From positions 1-5,803 of the forward strand of contig MTKS01000118.1 in NCBI GenBank assembly GCA_004028495.1: DNA of 5,803 nucleotides, written 5' to 3'. A model generated the notes under the pieces. That model searched no databases, was not told the DNA's origin, and worked only from the letters and a program-made list of their open reading frames with translations. The DNA is from Candidatus Electrothrix marina (GTDB lineage: Bacteria > Desulfobacterota > Desulfobulbia > Desulfobulbales > Desulfobulbaceae). Position numbers and translations under genes: made by a program. This document shows positions 5,498 to 5,803 of this stretch, piece after piece (within the stretch, counting starts at the first letter, position 1; every line of letters begins with the position of its first letter).

Positions 5498-5803
5498 ATG
5501 ACCAGAATATACCTTCTCCGTTACCCGAAAGAGACTTCGAATCAGCCGATTATCTCTCATCTTGTTCTACGCTATGAAGTGGAATTTAATATCCTGAAAG
5601 CGGATATTCGACCCCAACGGGACGGCATCATGGTGGTGGAACTCAAAGGGCAGAAAGAAAAAGTGACTGATGCCCTTGATTATCTGAAAAGTCTCGGTGT
5701 GAAGGCGGAACGCCTTGCCGGCAAAGTCCATAGAGACGAAAAAAAATGCTTCCAATGCGGAGCCTGCACCGGCATCTGTCCGGTCGGTGCCCTGTATATC
5801 CAA
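5498..5803 (+). CDS. NIL-domain [4Fe-4S] ferredoxin protein, 3' end cut by window edge
   Basis: From ATG 5498 the frame is open to the last base, giving 102 residues without a stop. Residues 2-75 match the NIL domain, a small ferredoxin-like fold also found at the C-terminus of the methionine transporter ATPase MetN; FNILKADI (30-37) and VTDALDYLKSLGV (56-68) are typical. A [4Fe-4S] motif follows, C84-x2-C87-x2-C90-x3-C94-P. A second cluster may lie beyond the edge. Related proteins in methanogens and sulfate reducers act with a DUF39/COG1900 protein in making homocysteine from aspartate semialdehyde and a sulfur donor, so a sulfur-transfer role is plausible but unproven here. No clear Shine-Dalgarno precedes the ATG; the start is chosen by family fit. 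Confidence 0.88.
   Translation, partial: MTRIYLLRYPKETSNQPIISHLVLRYEVEFNILKADIRPQRDGIMVVELKGQKEKVTDALDYLKSLGVKAERLAGKVHRDEKKCFQCGACTGICPVGALYIQ

Noticed and set aside
4884..5501. A 205-codon + strand frame overlapping the P-loop kinase
   Set aside because: The overlapped frame has a Walker A motif and full family pattern, while this one has a low-information composition and no motifs.

Overview
The window reads as ordinary bacterial chromosome, probably from an anaerobic Desulfobacterota lineage (Desulfobulbales-like). That placement is an inference from a NIL-domain ferredoxin, a long soluble hybrid histidine kinase and hairpin-rich intergenic repeats. No rRNA or other taxonomic marker is present. 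All supported genes lie on the + strand.

Layout. Positions 69-1682 encode a complete glucose-6-phosphate isomerase (pgi) with a strong ribosome binding site and all main catalytic residues. It is followed by a 428-base gene-free stretch (1683-2110). The first half of that stretch is a cluster of nested inverted repeats bracketed by a perfect 10-base direct repeat, resembling a small non-autonomous repeat element. The second half is AT-rich, with a T10 tract and a GC-rich palindrome, and leads to the next gene. Positions 2111-3730 encode a soluble REC-HisKA-HATPase-REC hybrid histidine kinase with no sensor or membrane domain. Positions 3823-4829 carry an APH-fold (COG2187-type) kinase gene broken by an apparent one-base deletion inside its catalytic H-G-D-L motif. 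Seventeen bases later, 4847-5398 encodes a small P-loop (COG0645/AAA_33-type) predicted kinase. These two domains are often fused in one protein in other bacteria; here they are separate adjacent genes. After a 99-base gap with hairpins and competing pairings, 5498-5803 is the start of a NIL-domain/[4Fe-4S] ferredoxin protein that runs off the window edge.

How the genes relate. The APH-fold gene and the P-loop kinase form a plausible two-gene transcription unit whose substrates are unknown. The isomerase, the hybrid kinase and the NIL-ferredoxin look functionally independent. The NIL-ferredoxin type has been linked to a sulfur-transfer route to homocysteine in anaerobes, but the neighbours that could confirm this lie outside the window.

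I see no clear new multi-gene system. The points most worth checking are the frameshift at the catalytic motif, the split APH/P-loop kinase pair, the repeat element after pgi, and the alternative-pairing leader before the NIL-ferredoxin gene.
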